NCBI RefSeq assembly: GCF_044962685.1
Contig: NZ_JBBKTX010000019.1
Location: 1 to 64,000, forward strand
DNA length: 64,000 bases
Origin: Oceanobacter antarcticus
Lineage (GTDB): Bacteria; Pseudomonadota; Gammaproteobacteria; Pseudomonadales; Oceanobacteraceae
Direction of reading: 5' to 3'
Below the pieces are notes generated by a model that saw nothing but the letters and a program-made list of their open reading frames with translations, had not been told where the DNA came from and did no database searches. The position numbers and the translations under genes were made by a program. Positions 23,688-32,811 of this stretch are shown one piece after another (positions within the stretch are counted from its first letter, which is position 1; every line of letters begins with the position of its first letter).

Positions 23688-26075
23688 CTAACCCCTCAGC
23701 GTTGCTCCAAGTGTTTGCTCCAATTGTGACAAGACGGCATCAACCGAATCGTTCACTTCTTGGTCAGTAAGAGTGCGCGAAGGATGTTGCCAGGTCAAGC
23801 CCAGGGCAAGACTTTTTCTATCTGGATCAATGCCTTTGCCCTCATAAACGTCAAACAGGTTGAACTTTGTGAGGTATTCCCCGGCATGACTGCATATCTG
23901 TTCCAGTACGTCATCAACCGCCACATCCTTAGCAACAACCAGCGCCAGATCCCGACGCATCTCCGGGTATTTGGAGAGTTCCTCAAATACTGGAACCGCC
24001 GTTTGCAGTAGCAGTGTCATATCGAGCTGAACCACATAGAGAGTCGGTTTGATATCCACTGTTTTCTGGGTTTCCGGGTGTAACGCGCCCATCCATCCCA
24101 GCTCAACCCATTCACCCCCAAGGTACTTGTCGATACGGGCAGTCTGCCCGGGGTGTAGCGCTGAATGCTTGTCGGCAACAAAGCGGAATTCATTCAAGCT
24201 GCCAGTTCTCGCCAGCAAGGCTTCGACATCCCCTTTGACATCAAAGAAGTCGATCGGTATTTCTGTCGCAGACCAACTTTGTGGCAAGCGATTACCCGTT
24301 GCCAGCATTGCCAGAGTTGGCAACTGGTTCAGGCCCTCATCTGACGGGACAAAACGCAGGCCAGTCTCAAACAACCGCACACGGGGCTGCTGACGCTTGA
24401 GATTGTAGCCAGCAGCCTGCACCAGGCCCGCCCACAAGTTGGTGCGCATCACCGACATTTCGGAGGAAATGGGATTCAGCAGTGCTAATCCTGGCAGGTC
24501 AGGATCTAACGCCTGCTGCATCGCGGGATCAACAAAACTGTAGGTAATGGCTTCGTGGTAACCACGTGCCACCATCACGCGACGCACATCGCCAATGGTG
24601 TAACGGTTTTCAGGAACTATCGCCAATGGTGTTGCAGCGTCTGGAGTACGCACCGGCAAACGGTTGTAGCCATAGATACGGGCCAGCTCTTCAATCAGAT
24701 CTGGCTCAATCGCCATATCAAAACGGTAGCTGGGGGCTATGGCTTTCCAGCCATCGTCGGTGCGAGTCACACTCATCCCCAGACGAGCCAGAATGTCTTC
24801 TATTTCAGAGTCGGCAAAGGTCAGCCCCAGAATCAGTTCAATACGGGCTTTGCGCAGGTGAATCTCGGCGGCTTTTGGGAGCTGTTCTTCCGAAGTGACT
24901 TCCACGACAGGGCCTGGTTGGCCACCACAGATATCCAGAATCAGCTGCGTCGCACGCGCCATCGCCCTGCCAGCCAATTCATAGTCCACGCCACGCTCAA
25001 AACGATGGGAGGAGTCGGTGTGCAGACCGTGAGCGCGGGCTTTACCTGCAATAATGATCGGGTTAAAGAACGCCGCTTCCAACAGCAGGTCAACGGTTGC
25101 TTCGTTTACACCGGAGTGCCCGCCACCCATAACACCGGCCATGGCCAACGGTTTGACATGATCGGCAATCACCAGAGTATCGGTGCCGAGTTCGATTTGC
25201 TGGCCATCAAGCAGGGTCAGTTTTTCACCCGGTGCAGCCATACGAACACGAATACCGCCTTCTATGCAAGACAAGTCAAAGGCGTGCATTGGCTGACCCA
25301 ACTCCAGCAAGATGAAGTTGGTAATATCCACCACCGGATCGATTGAACGTACACCACCACGGCGTAATTTCTCCACCATCCACAGCGGCGTTTCGGCTTT
25401 AACGTTCACTCCTTTGATAATACGGCCAACGTAACGAGGACAAGCTTCTGGCGCAAAAACGTCTATGGATGGCAGGTCGTCGATCACCGCCGCAACGGGT
25501 TGAATATCTGGCCCCTGAACCGCTGCTTTGAACAGCAGGCCGGTTTCACGTGCCAATCCGACAATACTCAGGCAATCACCCCGGTTGGGAGTCAGGTCTA
25601 CGTCAATAATGACGTCATCCAGATTCATATAGACGCGGAAGTCTTCACCGACGGGAGCAGATACGGGCAGCTCCATCAGGCCATCAGAGCTTTCTGACAG
25701 ACCCAATTCGGCTTCGGCACACAACATGCCGAACGATTCGACGCCACGTAATTTGGCTTTCTTGATTTTGAAGTTGCCGGGTAAAACGGCACCAATTTTG
25801 GCGAAGGGGATTTTTAAACCTTCGCGTACATTGGGGGCACCACAAACAATCTGGAATGTCTCAGTACCGTCAGTGACCTGACACAAGCTGAGCTTGTCGG
25901 CATCTGGATGCTGTTCACGTGTGACGACCTGGCCAACCACCACGCCGGAGAAATCACCGGCAACGGCTTCAGTACCATCGACTTCCAGGCCCGCCATGGT
26001 GACCTGATCAACCAGCTGCTGGGTGTCTGCTTCAGGCTGCACCCATTCGCGCAACCACTGTTCGCTGAATTTCAT
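23688..26075 (-). CDS. pheT: Phenylalanyl-tRNA synthetase, beta subunit
   Basis: This 795-residue protein is the normal length for bacterial PheT. It has the N-terminal tRNA-binding (EMAP-like) domain, with VVVGQVVTREQHPDADKLSL at about residues 40-65. The B3/B4 editing region, B5 domain and catalytic-like core (HGLHTDSSHRFERGVDYELA) follow, and the C-terminal anticodon-binding FDX-ACB domain comes last. With PheS it forms the alpha2-beta2 enzyme that charges tRNA-Phe. It sits 27 bases after pheS. Confidence 0.97.
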   Translation of the reverse strand: MKFSEQWLREWVQPEADTQQLVDQVTMAGLEVDGTEAVAGDFSGVVVGQVVTREQHPDADKLSLCQVTDGTETFQIVCGAPNVREGLKIPFAKIGAVLPGNFKIKKAKLRGVESFGMLCAEAELGLSESSDGLMELPVSAPVGEDFRVYMNLDDVIIDVDLTPNRGDCLSIVGLARETGLLFKAAVQGPDIQPVAAVIDDLPSIDVFAPEACPRYVGRIIKGVNVKAETPLWMVEKLRRGGVRSIDPVVDITNFILLELGQPMHAFDLSCIEGGIRVRMAAPGEKLTLLDGQQIELGTDTLVIADHVKPLAMAGVMGGGHSGVNEATVDLLLEAAFFNPIIIAGKARAHGLHTDSSHRFERGVDYELAGRAMARATQLILDICGGQPGPVVEVTSEEQLPKAAEIHLRKARIELILGLTFADSEIEDILARLGMSVTRTDDGWKAIAPSYRFDMAIEPDLIEELARIYGYNRLPVRTPDAATPLAIVPENRYTIGDVRRVMVARGYHEAITYSFVDPAMQQALDPDLPGLALLNPISSEMSVMRTNLWAGLVQAAGYNLKRQQPRVRLFETGLRFVPSDEGLNQLPTLAMLATGNRLPQSWSATEIPIDFFDVKGDVEALLARTGSLNEFRFVADKHSALHPGQTARIDKYLGGEWVELGWMGALHPETQKTVDIKPTLYVVQLDMTLLLQTAVPVFEELSKYPEMRRDLALVVAKDVAVDDVLEQICSHAGEYLTKFNLFDVYEGKGIDPDRKSLALGLTWQHPSRTLTDQEVNDSVDAVLSQLEQTLGATLRG

Positions 26076-26102
26076 CTGTTTACCTTTTTCGATGAGCCTG
26101 AA

Positions 26103-27107
26103 TTAACGGAATTGCTGCAGGAAACGCAGATCGTTCTCGAAGAACAACCGCAGGTCGTTGACGCCATAACGCAACATCGCCAGACGCTCTACTCCCATAC
26201 CGAAGGCAAAACCGGTGTACTCATCCGGGTCGATCCCCACATGCTTGAACACGTTCGGGTGCACCATGCCGCAACCACCAACTTCGAGCCAGCGACGCTT
26301 GGTGCCTTCAGGCGTTTCCATCACCCACTCGATGTCAATTTCGGCAGATGGCTCAGTGAACGGGAAATAGGAAGGCCGCAGACGAACCACCAGTTCTTTT
26401 TCGAAAAACACGCTCAAAAACTGTTGAATCGTACCCTTCAGGTCAGCAAAGCTGATGCCCTTGTCGACCAATAAACCTTCCACCTGATGGAACATCGGTG
26501 AGTGGGTCTGATCGTAGTCGCAACGGTATACCCGGCCAGGGCAAATAATACGCACTGGAGGCTGGCGGGATTCCATGGTACGAACTTGTACCGGCGATGT
26601 ATGGGTACGCAGCAAGGTCGTCGCATCAAAATAAAAGGTGTCGTGCATGGCCCGCGCCGGGTGATGCGATGGAATGTTCAGTGCTTCGAAGTTATGAAAG
26701 TCGTCTTCAATTTCCGGGCCTTCTTCAACCTGGTAACCGGCATTACGAAAGAAGGTTTCTATACGCTCCAGGGTACGGGTAACAGGATGCAAACTACCTT
26801 CCTGCAGCGCTCGACCGGGCAAGGTAACGTCGACTTTTTCTGCCGCCAACCGTGCTTCCAGCGCAGCCGATTCCAACGCCTGTTTGCGGCGGTTGATGGC
26901 GTCCTGAACCTGGTTCTTGGCTTCGTTAATCACTGCACCGATTTTGGGACGCTCTTCTGGAGATACATTACCCAGATTTTTCATCAGGGAAGTGATTTCC
27001 CCTTTTTTACCCAGAAACTGAACTCGAACCTGATCCAGCGCGGCCACATCCTGCGCGTCGGATACAGCGGCCAGGGCTTGCTGAGTCAGGGCCTCAAGGT
27101 TTTCCAT
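26103..27107 (-). CDS. pheS: Phenylalanyl-tRNA synthetase, alpha subunit
   Basis: The catalytic subunit reads 334 residues from ATG 27107 (MENLEALTQQALAAV), the start used by close relatives. Motif 2 (YRCDYDQTHSPMFHQVEGL) and motif 3 (GFAFGMGVERLAMLRYG) are present. A longer reading from 27167 is rejected, because that ATG lies inside the stem of a terminator-like hairpin. ATG 27119 is a second possibility. It is followed by pheT. Confidence 0.95.
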   Translation of the reverse strand: MENLEALTQQALAAVSDAQDVAALDQVRVQFLGKKGEITSLMKNLGNVSPEERPKIGAVINEAKNQVQDAINRRKQALESAALEARLAAEKVDVTLPGRALQEGSLHPVTRTLERIETFFRNAGYQVEEGPEIEDDFHNFEALNIPSHHPARAMHDTFYFDATTLLRTHTSPVQVRTMESRQPPVRIICPGRVYRCDYDQTHSPMFHQVEGLLVDKGISFADLKGTIQQFLSVFFEKELVVRLRPSYFPFTEPSAEIDIEWVMETPEGTKRRWLEVGGCGMVHPNVFKHVGIDPDEYTGFAFGMGVERLAMLRYGVNDLRLFFENDLRFLQQFR

Positions 27108-27143
27108 CGCTGATTCCATCGTTGTCTTGAATTTGGACAAAAA

Positions 27144-27175
27144 AATAGGGGAATCGCCTTGGCTCATCCCCTATT
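27144..27175 (-). terminator. Terminator or attenuator between rplT and pheS
   Basis: The arms AATAGGGG and CCCCTATT, with an inner GCC/GGC pairing, are followed on the minus strand by a run of seven T. It lies about 40 bases before pheS and about 100 after rplT. It may end the infC-rpmI-rplT transcript or act as an attenuator. I found no Phe-rich leader peptide in the gap, so classical pheL-type attenuation is not supported. Confidence 0.75.
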
Positions 27176-27275
27176 TCCGTTGCTTCAGACAGTGATAGAT
27201 CTCACCGCAAGAAGCTGATTTTGGCGTTGCAGCTGCCAACCAGATAAATTCGGCTGGCAAGGCAAGCCAGAGAAA

Positions 27276-27629
27276 TTACAGGCTGACTTTGGCTTTTTCA
27301 ACCAGAGCCGCAAATGCTGCTTTCTCGTTTACTGCCAGATCCGCCAGTACCTTACGGTCAATTTCAACAGAAGCTTTTTTCAGGCCATTGATGAATTTGC
27401 TGTAAGACAATCCGTTTTGACGGGCACCCGCATTGATACGGGCAATCCACAGTTGACGGAACTGACGCTTCCTTTGACGACGGTCACGGTATGCATACTG
27501 ACCGGCTTTGATCACGGCTTGCTTGGCAACACGGAATACACGTGAACGTGCACCATAATAACCTTTAGCCAGCTTCAGAATTTTTTTGTGACGACGACGA
27601 GCGACTACACCACGTTTTACGCGAGCCAT
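27276..27629 (-). CDS. rplT: Ribosomal protein L20
   Basis: This 117-residue L20 has the conserved basic N-terminus (ARVKRGVVARRRHKKILKLA) and the QLWIARINAGARQNGLSYSK motif. It is needed for 50S assembly and in many bacteria represses its own operon by binding the mRNA leader. It follows rpmI by 16 bases. Confidence 0.97.
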   Translation of the reverse strand: MARVKRGVVARRRHKKILKLAKGYYGARSRVFRVAKQAVIKAGQYAYRDRRQRKRQFRQLWIARINAGARQNGLSYSKFINGLKKASVEIDRKVLADLAVNEKAAFAALVEKAKVSL

Positions 27630-27645
27630 ATTCTATCTCCTGGAC

Positions 27646-27840
27646 TTAAAGGTTAGGCAACATGCGGATAACAAGCTTTTTATCTGAGGCATTAACCTGA
27701 TTCATGCCACGCAGATGACGCTTACGCTTGGTGCTTTTTTTGGTCAGGATGTGGCTACGGAACGCATTGCGGTGTTTGAAACCGTTGGCAGTCTTTTTAA
27801 AACGCTTGGCTGCTGCGCGCTTAGTTTTGATTTTAGGCAT
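27646..27840 (-). CDS. rpmI: Ribosomal protein L35
   Basis: This 64-residue L35 is complete, starting PKIKTKRAAAKRFKKTANGF and containing HILTKKSTKRKRHLRG. It lies between infC and rplT in the usual order. The preceding 168-base gap carries a hairpin that may be part of operon autoregulation. Confidence 0.97.
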   Translation of the reverse strand: MPKIKTKRAAAKRFKKTANGFKHRNAFRSHILTKKSTKRKRHLRGMNQVNASDKKLVIRMLPNL

Positions 27841-27957
27841 TTGGGTACTCCAATAGTAGTGGTGCGCACAGAAACTAAGACCCTGTACTACACCTGCCGT
27901 TACACCCGCTCTGGCCTCAAGGCACGGACGGGATCTGTTCAGTAGTCGGCAGAAAAA

Positions 27958-27987
27958 CAGAAACCCCTGCGTTAGCCGGGGTTTCTG
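27958..27987 (-). terminator. Terminator-like hairpin between infC and rpmI
   Basis: Ten-base perfect arms CAGAAACCCC and GGGGTTTCTG enclose a ten-base loop. On the minus strand they are followed by TTTTT. The hairpin lies 22 bases after the infC stop. It could terminate or attenuate transcription into rpmI-rplT, where L20-mediated control is known in other bacteria. Confidence 0.75.
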
Positions 27988-28008
27988 GATTTCGTTTGAA
28001 GAACCGGA

Positions 28009-28551
28009 CTACTTCTTCTTGCCTGGTGCGATCACCATCACCATCTGGCGACCTTCCATCTTGGGATGTTGCTCAACAACACCCATCTCAGCCAGATCAG
28101 CCTCGACACGTCTCATCAGCTCCATACCGATATTCTGGTGGGCCATTTCACGGCCACGGAAGCGCAGGGAGACTTTCGCCTTGTCACCGCCTTCCAGGAA
28201 GCGCTTGAGGTTACGCAGTTTGATCTGGTAATCCCCTTCTTCAGTACCAGGGCGGAATTTCATTTCCTTGATCTGAACCTGGTGCTGCTTTTTCTTGGCT
28301 TCGGCTTTCTGCTTTTTCTCTTCGTAAAGCTTCTTGCCAAAGTCCATAACCTTACAAACAATCGGGTCACCGTCTGAGATCTGTACCAGATCCAGTTCGG
28401 ATTCTTCCGCTATTTGCAGGGCTTCCTGGATGCTAACTACCCCGACCTGATTTCCATCGGCGCCGATCAGCCGGACTTCGGTTGCACGGATCTGATCGTT
28501 AACGGCAGCCCGATCGTCGTTGCGGCCGCCTCTTCTATTGTCGCGTCTGAT
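28009..28551 (-). CDS. infC: Translation initiation factor IF-3, probable ATC start
   Basis: Reading from ATC at 28551 gives 180 residues, the usual IF-3 length, with AVNDQIRATEVRLIGADGNQ, VGVVSIQEALQIAEESELDL and the C-terminal domain from MDFGKK onward. The first in-frame ATG (28347) would remove the whole N-terminal domain. The ATC lies eight bases after GGAG, inside the last codons of thrS. Rare AUU/AUC/AUA starts in infC are well known and allow IF-3 to control its own synthesis. The start overlaps nothing but follows the thrS stop by two bases. Confidence 0.9.
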   Translation of the reverse strand: MRRDNRRGGRNDDRAAVNDQIRATEVRLIGADGNQVGVVSIQEALQIAEESELDLVQISDGDPIVCKVMDFGKKLYEEKKQKAEAKKKQHQVQIKEMKFRPGTEEGDYQIKLRNLKRFLEGGDKAKVSLRFRGREMAHQNIGMELMRRVEADLAEMGVVEQHPKMEGRQMVMVIAPGKKK

Positions 28552-28553
28552 AT

Positions 28554-30485
28554 TCAGTTCTCCATTCCAAACCGCCCGCGCTGGGAAATAGCACTATCGA
28601 GGAGGGCTTGGAACGCGTCAATAGTCATTACGCCTAGATCATCTCCCTTACGAGTGCGCACAGCTACGGTGTTTGCTTCAACTTCTTTATCCCCTACCAC
28701 AAGCAGGTAAGGTACCTTGTGCAAAGTGTGCTCGCGGATTTTAAAGCCGATCTTCTCGTTTCTCAAGTCCGCATTCGCCCGATACCCCCTGGATTTGAGT
28801 GTTTTTGCCAAATTCTGACAATATTCACCCTGATTATCGGTAATATTCAGTACTGCCACCTGCTGCGGTGCCAGCCAAGGCGGCATTGCGCCCGCGTAAT
28901 GTTCAATCAGGATTCCGACAAAACGTTCAAATGAGCCAAGAATGGCCCGGTGTAACATCACTGGGGTTTTGCGCTCGTTGTCTTCGTCCACATACTGTGC
29001 ACCCAGACGCTCTGGCAACATGAAGTCGAGCTGAATGGTGCCACACTGCCATACCCGGCCAATGCAATCGCGTAGCGAGAATTCGATTTTCGGGCCGTAG
29101 AAGGCACCTTCGCCGGGCTGCAGTTCCCAATCCAGACCGGCTTCGTTCAGTGCGTCTTCCAGCGCGGCTTCAGCCTGATCCCACAAGATTTCATCACCGA
29201 TACGGCCTTCCGGACGCGTCGACAGCTTCATTTCGACAACATCGAAACCAAAGTCCTTGTACACATCCAGTGTCAACTTGATGAAGTCGGCCGCTTCCTG
29301 ACGAATCTGGCTTTCGGTGACAAAAATATGTGCATCGTCCTGGGTAAAACCACGTACACGCATAATGCCATGCAGTGCACCCGACGGCTCGTTACGGTGA
29401 CAGGAACCAAACTCGGCCAGACGCAGTGGCAGGTCGCGGTAGCTCTTCAGACCCTGGTTAAACACCTGAATATGACATGGGCAGTTCATCGGCTTGACGG
29501 CGTAAGAGCGCTTCTCTGACTCCGTAGTGAACATGGCGTCCTTGTAATGTTCCCAGTGACCGGATTTTTCCCACAGGGTACGATCCACCACTTGTGGCGT
29601 CTTGATTTCAAGGTAACCAGCGTCGTTCTGCACCTTGCGCATGTACTGTTCCAGTACCTGGTAAATGGTCCAACCATTCGGGTGCCAGAACACCATGCCC
29701 GGCGCTTCTTCCTGCAGATGGAACAAATCCAGTTGCTTGGCCAGTTTGCGGTGATCACGCTTTTCCGCTTCTTCCAGACGTGTGAGATATTCTTTCATCT
29801 CTTTCTTGTCGTTCCAGGCGGTGCCGTAAATACGCTGTAACTGCTTGTTGTTGGAGTCACCGCGCCAGTAGGCACCGGAAACACGCTGCAGCTTGAAAAT
29901 ACGCATCACACGAGTGTTCGGCACGTGGGGGCCAATACACATGTCGATATATTCTTCATGGTGATACAGACCAACAGCGGTTTCGCCCTTTTCGATCAGG
30001 CCATCTACAAGCTCAACCTTGTACTCTTCGCCACGATCCACAAACACCTGACGGGCCTGTTCTATCGGCGTTATTTCCTTGATCACCGGATAATCTTGCT
30101 TGACCAGTTCCTTGATACGCTTTTCGATGGCAGCAACGTCTTCCGGTGTAAATGGACGCTCATAGTCGATGTCGTAATAAAAACCGTTGTCGATCACCGG
30201 GCCGATAGCCATTTTGGCGGTTGGGTACAACTGCTTGACCGCGTGGCCAACCAGGTGGGCAAAGGAGTGACGGATCACTTCCAGGCCTTCCGCATCCCGA
30301 CCGGTAATCAACGTAATATCAGCATCGTCGGTAATCAGTTCGCAGGCATCCACCAACGTGCCGTTGATACGGCCACAGACGGTAGCTTTTGCCAGGCCAG
30401 GGCCAATATCTTCGGCCACTTGCATCAGGGTTACCGGTTGCTCGAACGAGCGTTGAGAACCATCGGGGAGGGTAATAACAGGCAT
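28554..30485 (-). CDS. thrS: Threonyl-tRNA synthetase
   Basis: This 643-residue enzyme has a TGS domain (PVITLPDGSQRSFEQPVTLM), an editing domain with HSFAHLVGHAVKQLYP, and a catalytic core with MNCPCHIQVF (zinc cysteine) and HRNEPSGALHGIMRVRGFTQ (motif 2). The C-terminal anticodon-binding domain is complete. I choose ATG 30485 after AAGGAA; a longer reading from 30527 adds residues absent from the family. It opens the thrS-infC-rpmI-rplT cluster. Confidence 0.96.
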   Translation of the reverse strand: MPVITLPDGSQRSFEQPVTLMQVAEDIGPGLAKATVCGRINGTLVDACELITDDADITLITGRDAEGLEVIRHSFAHLVGHAVKQLYPTAKMAIGPVIDNGFYYDIDYERPFTPEDVAAIEKRIKELVKQDYPVIKEITPIEQARQVFVDRGEEYKVELVDGLIEKGETAVGLYHHEEYIDMCIGPHVPNTRVMRIFKLQRVSGAYWRGDSNNKQLQRIYGTAWNDKKEMKEYLTRLEEAEKRDHRKLAKQLDLFHLQEEAPGMVFWHPNGWTIYQVLEQYMRKVQNDAGYLEIKTPQVVDRTLWEKSGHWEHYKDAMFTTESEKRSYAVKPMNCPCHIQVFNQGLKSYRDLPLRLAEFGSCHRNEPSGALHGIMRVRGFTQDDAHIFVTESQIRQEAADFIKLTLDVYKDFGFDVVEMKLSTRPEGRIGDEILWDQAEAALEDALNEAGLDWELQPGEGAFYGPKIEFSLRDCIGRVWQCGTIQLDFMLPERLGAQYVDEDNERKTPVMLHRAILGSFERFVGILIEHYAGAMPPWLAPQQVAVLNITDNQGEYCQNLAKTLKSRGYRANADLRNEKIGFKIREHTLHKVPYLLVVGDKEVEANTVAVRTRKGDDLGVMTIDAFQALLDSAISQRGRFGMEN

Positions 30486-30911
30486 AGTATTTCCTTGGTC
30501 AGTGGTGGCCCCTACGACAGGCCACATGCAATCACAAAATTCAGGCGGAGTACTCTAACGTCACACTTGCGAGCTGTAAACCTGACAGCGCCCCCGGACA
30601 GTGCAAGATAATATTTCCGTAACATTAAAGTGCAAACGAAGGCCCGCAGAGTGCCGCCAGATACCTGTCCACGACAACTGGCATGCTGACTCAGAGAGAA
30701 CTCCGCTCTCCCTGCCTCGCAGTTTCCCCTGACGATCTTCGCCACAGGCCGGAAAAGGCGACCCATAGCCCGGATTACTTCGCCTGATAGCGCCGATTCA
30801 GGGCAGCAATCATCCTCTGTTGCTGACAGACGGGTGTTATTAAGTGATGGTAAATTATGGCGCAGCTCTTGCTGCCCAGATCAGATACCTCTCAACCAGT
30901 GTGGCTTCTGC
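30486..30911. other. 426-bp divergent intergenic region (thrS and AraC-type gene)
   Basis: It must hold promoters for thrS (minus) and the AraC-type regulator (plus). No operator, riboswitch or repeat is clear to me. Confidence 0.4.
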
Positions 30912-31946
30912 ATGACAAGCGCCCTGCTCCATATTGAAAACACCGTCTGCGACGAAGTAAATTCCTTCGCCCACTCGCTTTCAGCCTGGCCGCAACAATA
31001 CGATCAGGTTGTACCCGGGCATTTTCACGGTCGTTTACAAGATGTTCAGTTACCGTCTGTACGGCTGTTCAGGGAGACCATGAACCTGTCGGTTGCCCAG
31101 CATACTCGTACCCCGGAAGGGAAAATCAGCGTGCTGATTCCAATCTCGCTCGATGGTAACAAAACCTCGGATCAGGCACGCTGCGTCGCCAGTCATGGCG
31201 TTACCTTGCTGCCCTACCAGAATGATTTCTTTTTTGTTGGCCCGGCCAATACCGATTACATCGTCATCTCGCTCGATCAGCAGCAACTGAGCACGTTGCT
31301 GACCGAGGATGATATGAGCGAGCTGCTGTCGGCCCAGCGTAGTTACGAAGTACCGGTCAACACCCAACGTCTGACCGAATTACAAAACCAGGCAGAAACG
31401 CTGTTAAATCAGCTGCTCAAACTGCAATCTGGCACAGACGACTGCCATTTTGCTTTTCCGGACAGCGCCGAACTGATGCAGGTTGAAGAGCGCAAAGCCA
31501 TCCGGCGAGCGGCTCTGGAGCAAGCAATTCAGCACCAGTTGATCGACATGACGCTGGATCTGTTTACTCCAGCGCAAAAAAGCAAACCCGCGATGCGGCC
31601 ATTGGGTAACCACCACCACTATCTGGTACGCAGCTGTCATGAGTATGTGTTGTCGGAGCAGGGCGCAGACGACAGCGTACTGGATATCTGCAAAGCGCTG
31701 AACGTACCTCGACGAACGCTTAACTACAGTTTTGAACGGGTCGCAGGTTGCTCTCCGGCACAGTACCTGAGAGCCGTCAAATTGAACGCCGCCCGGCGGG
31801 AGCTGTTGTCCAGCGACTTGCCGATTGGCTCAGTCGCCGCCAACTACGGTTTTTATCATGGCGGTTATTTTGGTCAGGAATATCGTCGTCTGTTTGGTGA
31901 AACCCCGAGTGATACCCGATCAGGACGCAGGCAACGCAGGCTCTGA
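30912..31946 (+). CDS. AraC-family transcriptional regulator (EutR-like)
   Basis: This 344-residue regulator has a C-terminal AraC-type double helix-turn-helix (about 250-335): VLDICKALNVPRRTLNYSFE, then SPAQYLRAVKLNAARRELLS, then ANYGFYHGGYFGQEYRRLFG. The HTH is closest in my reading to EutR-type regulators, which respond to ethanolamine. The 240-residue N-terminal part has no recognisable sugar-binding motif. The start at 30912 is tentative, since an upstream in-frame ATG at 30834 also exists and neither has a strong ribosome-binding site. Its 3' end overlaps the convergent membrane-protein gene by about 70 bases. A copper amine oxidase nearby is a plausible target. Confidence 0.8.
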   Translation: MTSALLHIENTVCDEVNSFAHSLSAWPQQYDQVVPGHFHGRLQDVQLPSVRLFRETMNLSVAQHTRTPEGKISVLIPISLDGNKTSDQARCVASHGVTLLPYQNDFFFVGPANTDYIVISLDQQQLSTLLTEDDMSELLSAQRSYEVPVNTQRLTELQNQAETLLNQLLKLQSGTDDCHFAFPDSAELMQVEERKAIRRAALEQAIQHQLIDMTLDLFTPAQKSKPAMRPLGNHHHYLVRSCHEYVLSEQGADDSVLDICKALNVPRRTLNYSFERVAGCSPAQYLRAVKLNAARRELLSSDLPIGSVAANYGFYHGGYFGQEYRRLFGETPSDTRSGRRQRRL

Positions 31947-32704
31947 CGCACCCCATCCGCAGCTTCAACTGGCGACGCCTGCACGCTGGGACGCTGCAGC
32001 ATTCGGTTCATCAACCAGTAACTGAGCGCCCCGCTCAACAAAATGGCACCCCCCAACCACTGATCAACGATGCCCGGTAACGACAACGGCAGCAGCTCCA
32101 CGACAAGACTTCCCCCCGGATATTCCGTTACTGCGGTTGTCATACGGTACAGCAATGGACTCAGCAACATAGCCAGCCCCAGCCCTACCAGCGGCAACAG
32201 CATCACCAGACAGACCGTATGAGAATGTTGTTGCACCCGCTGTGGACTTGAACACAGCCACAAGCCACCCAATGCCATTGTCCATTTACTCATGGCATAA
32301 AACAGCGGGCTGTCCATCAAGGGTTGATGCAGAACGGGCAGCATGCCGCCCCAGGCCAAGACACCGGCTATGCCCAATCCGAACCAGAACAGCAGTGACT
32401 GCCATTGCCCATCCCCCTGACTGTTACTGTCACGGGTATGGCTGCCCGCTGGGATACTGGCCTCCATAAAAGCCGCCAACCAGAGTATCGGCACCAGATG
32501 ATGGACAACCACACTCTGCCAGCTGTGCAGCCAGATTGAATGACGCGCCAGCGTATCCAGCCAGGGATTCATTGCCACCAGAAACAACAATGCGGCCAAC
32601 CAGAAGAGTGGCCGTTTCCAGCTACCAGACCGTCGAGCCACAAACGCGACAACCAGCAGAATCAACAGGATTTCAAGCCAGAACAGGCTGTTCAGTGCAA
32701 ACAT
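31874..32704 (-). CDS. Multi-spanning membrane protein, CtaG/DUF1404-like
   Basis: This 276-residue protein has about seven hydrophobic segments. A conserved-looking LHSWQSVVVHHLVPILW segment follows an FLVAMNPWLDTLARHSIWLH region, reminiscent of caa3-type CtaG or DUF1404 copper/cytochrome-oxidase assembly proteins. ATG 32704 has GGAG six bases upstream and is preferred over the in-frame GTG at 32716. Its C-terminus overlaps the end of the AraC gene on the other strand. A role in copper handling would fit the neighbouring copper amine oxidase, but the family call is weak. Confidence 0.5.
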   Translation of the reverse strand: MFALNSLFWLEILLILLVVAFVARRSGSWKRPLFWLAALLFLVAMNPWLDTLARHSIWLHSWQSVVVHHLVPILWLAAFMEASIPAGSHTRDSNSQGDGQWQSLLFWFGLGIAGVLAWGGMLPVLHQPLMDSPLFYAMSKWTMALGGLWLCSSPQRVQQHSHTVCLVMLLPLVGLGLAMLLSPLLYRMTTAVTEYPGGSLVVELLPLSLPGIVDQWLGGAILLSGALSYWLMNRMLQRPSVQASPVEAADGVRQSLRCLRPDRVSLGVSPNRRRYS

Positions 32705-32811
32705 GGCTTTCTCCACTTGGCTTGCTGCATCAGCTAACGGGCGTCTGGCCGTTAGCTGATGCTTTCAACGACGTGCTACGTCAACAACATCCACTACGTG
32801 CTCGTACTCTT

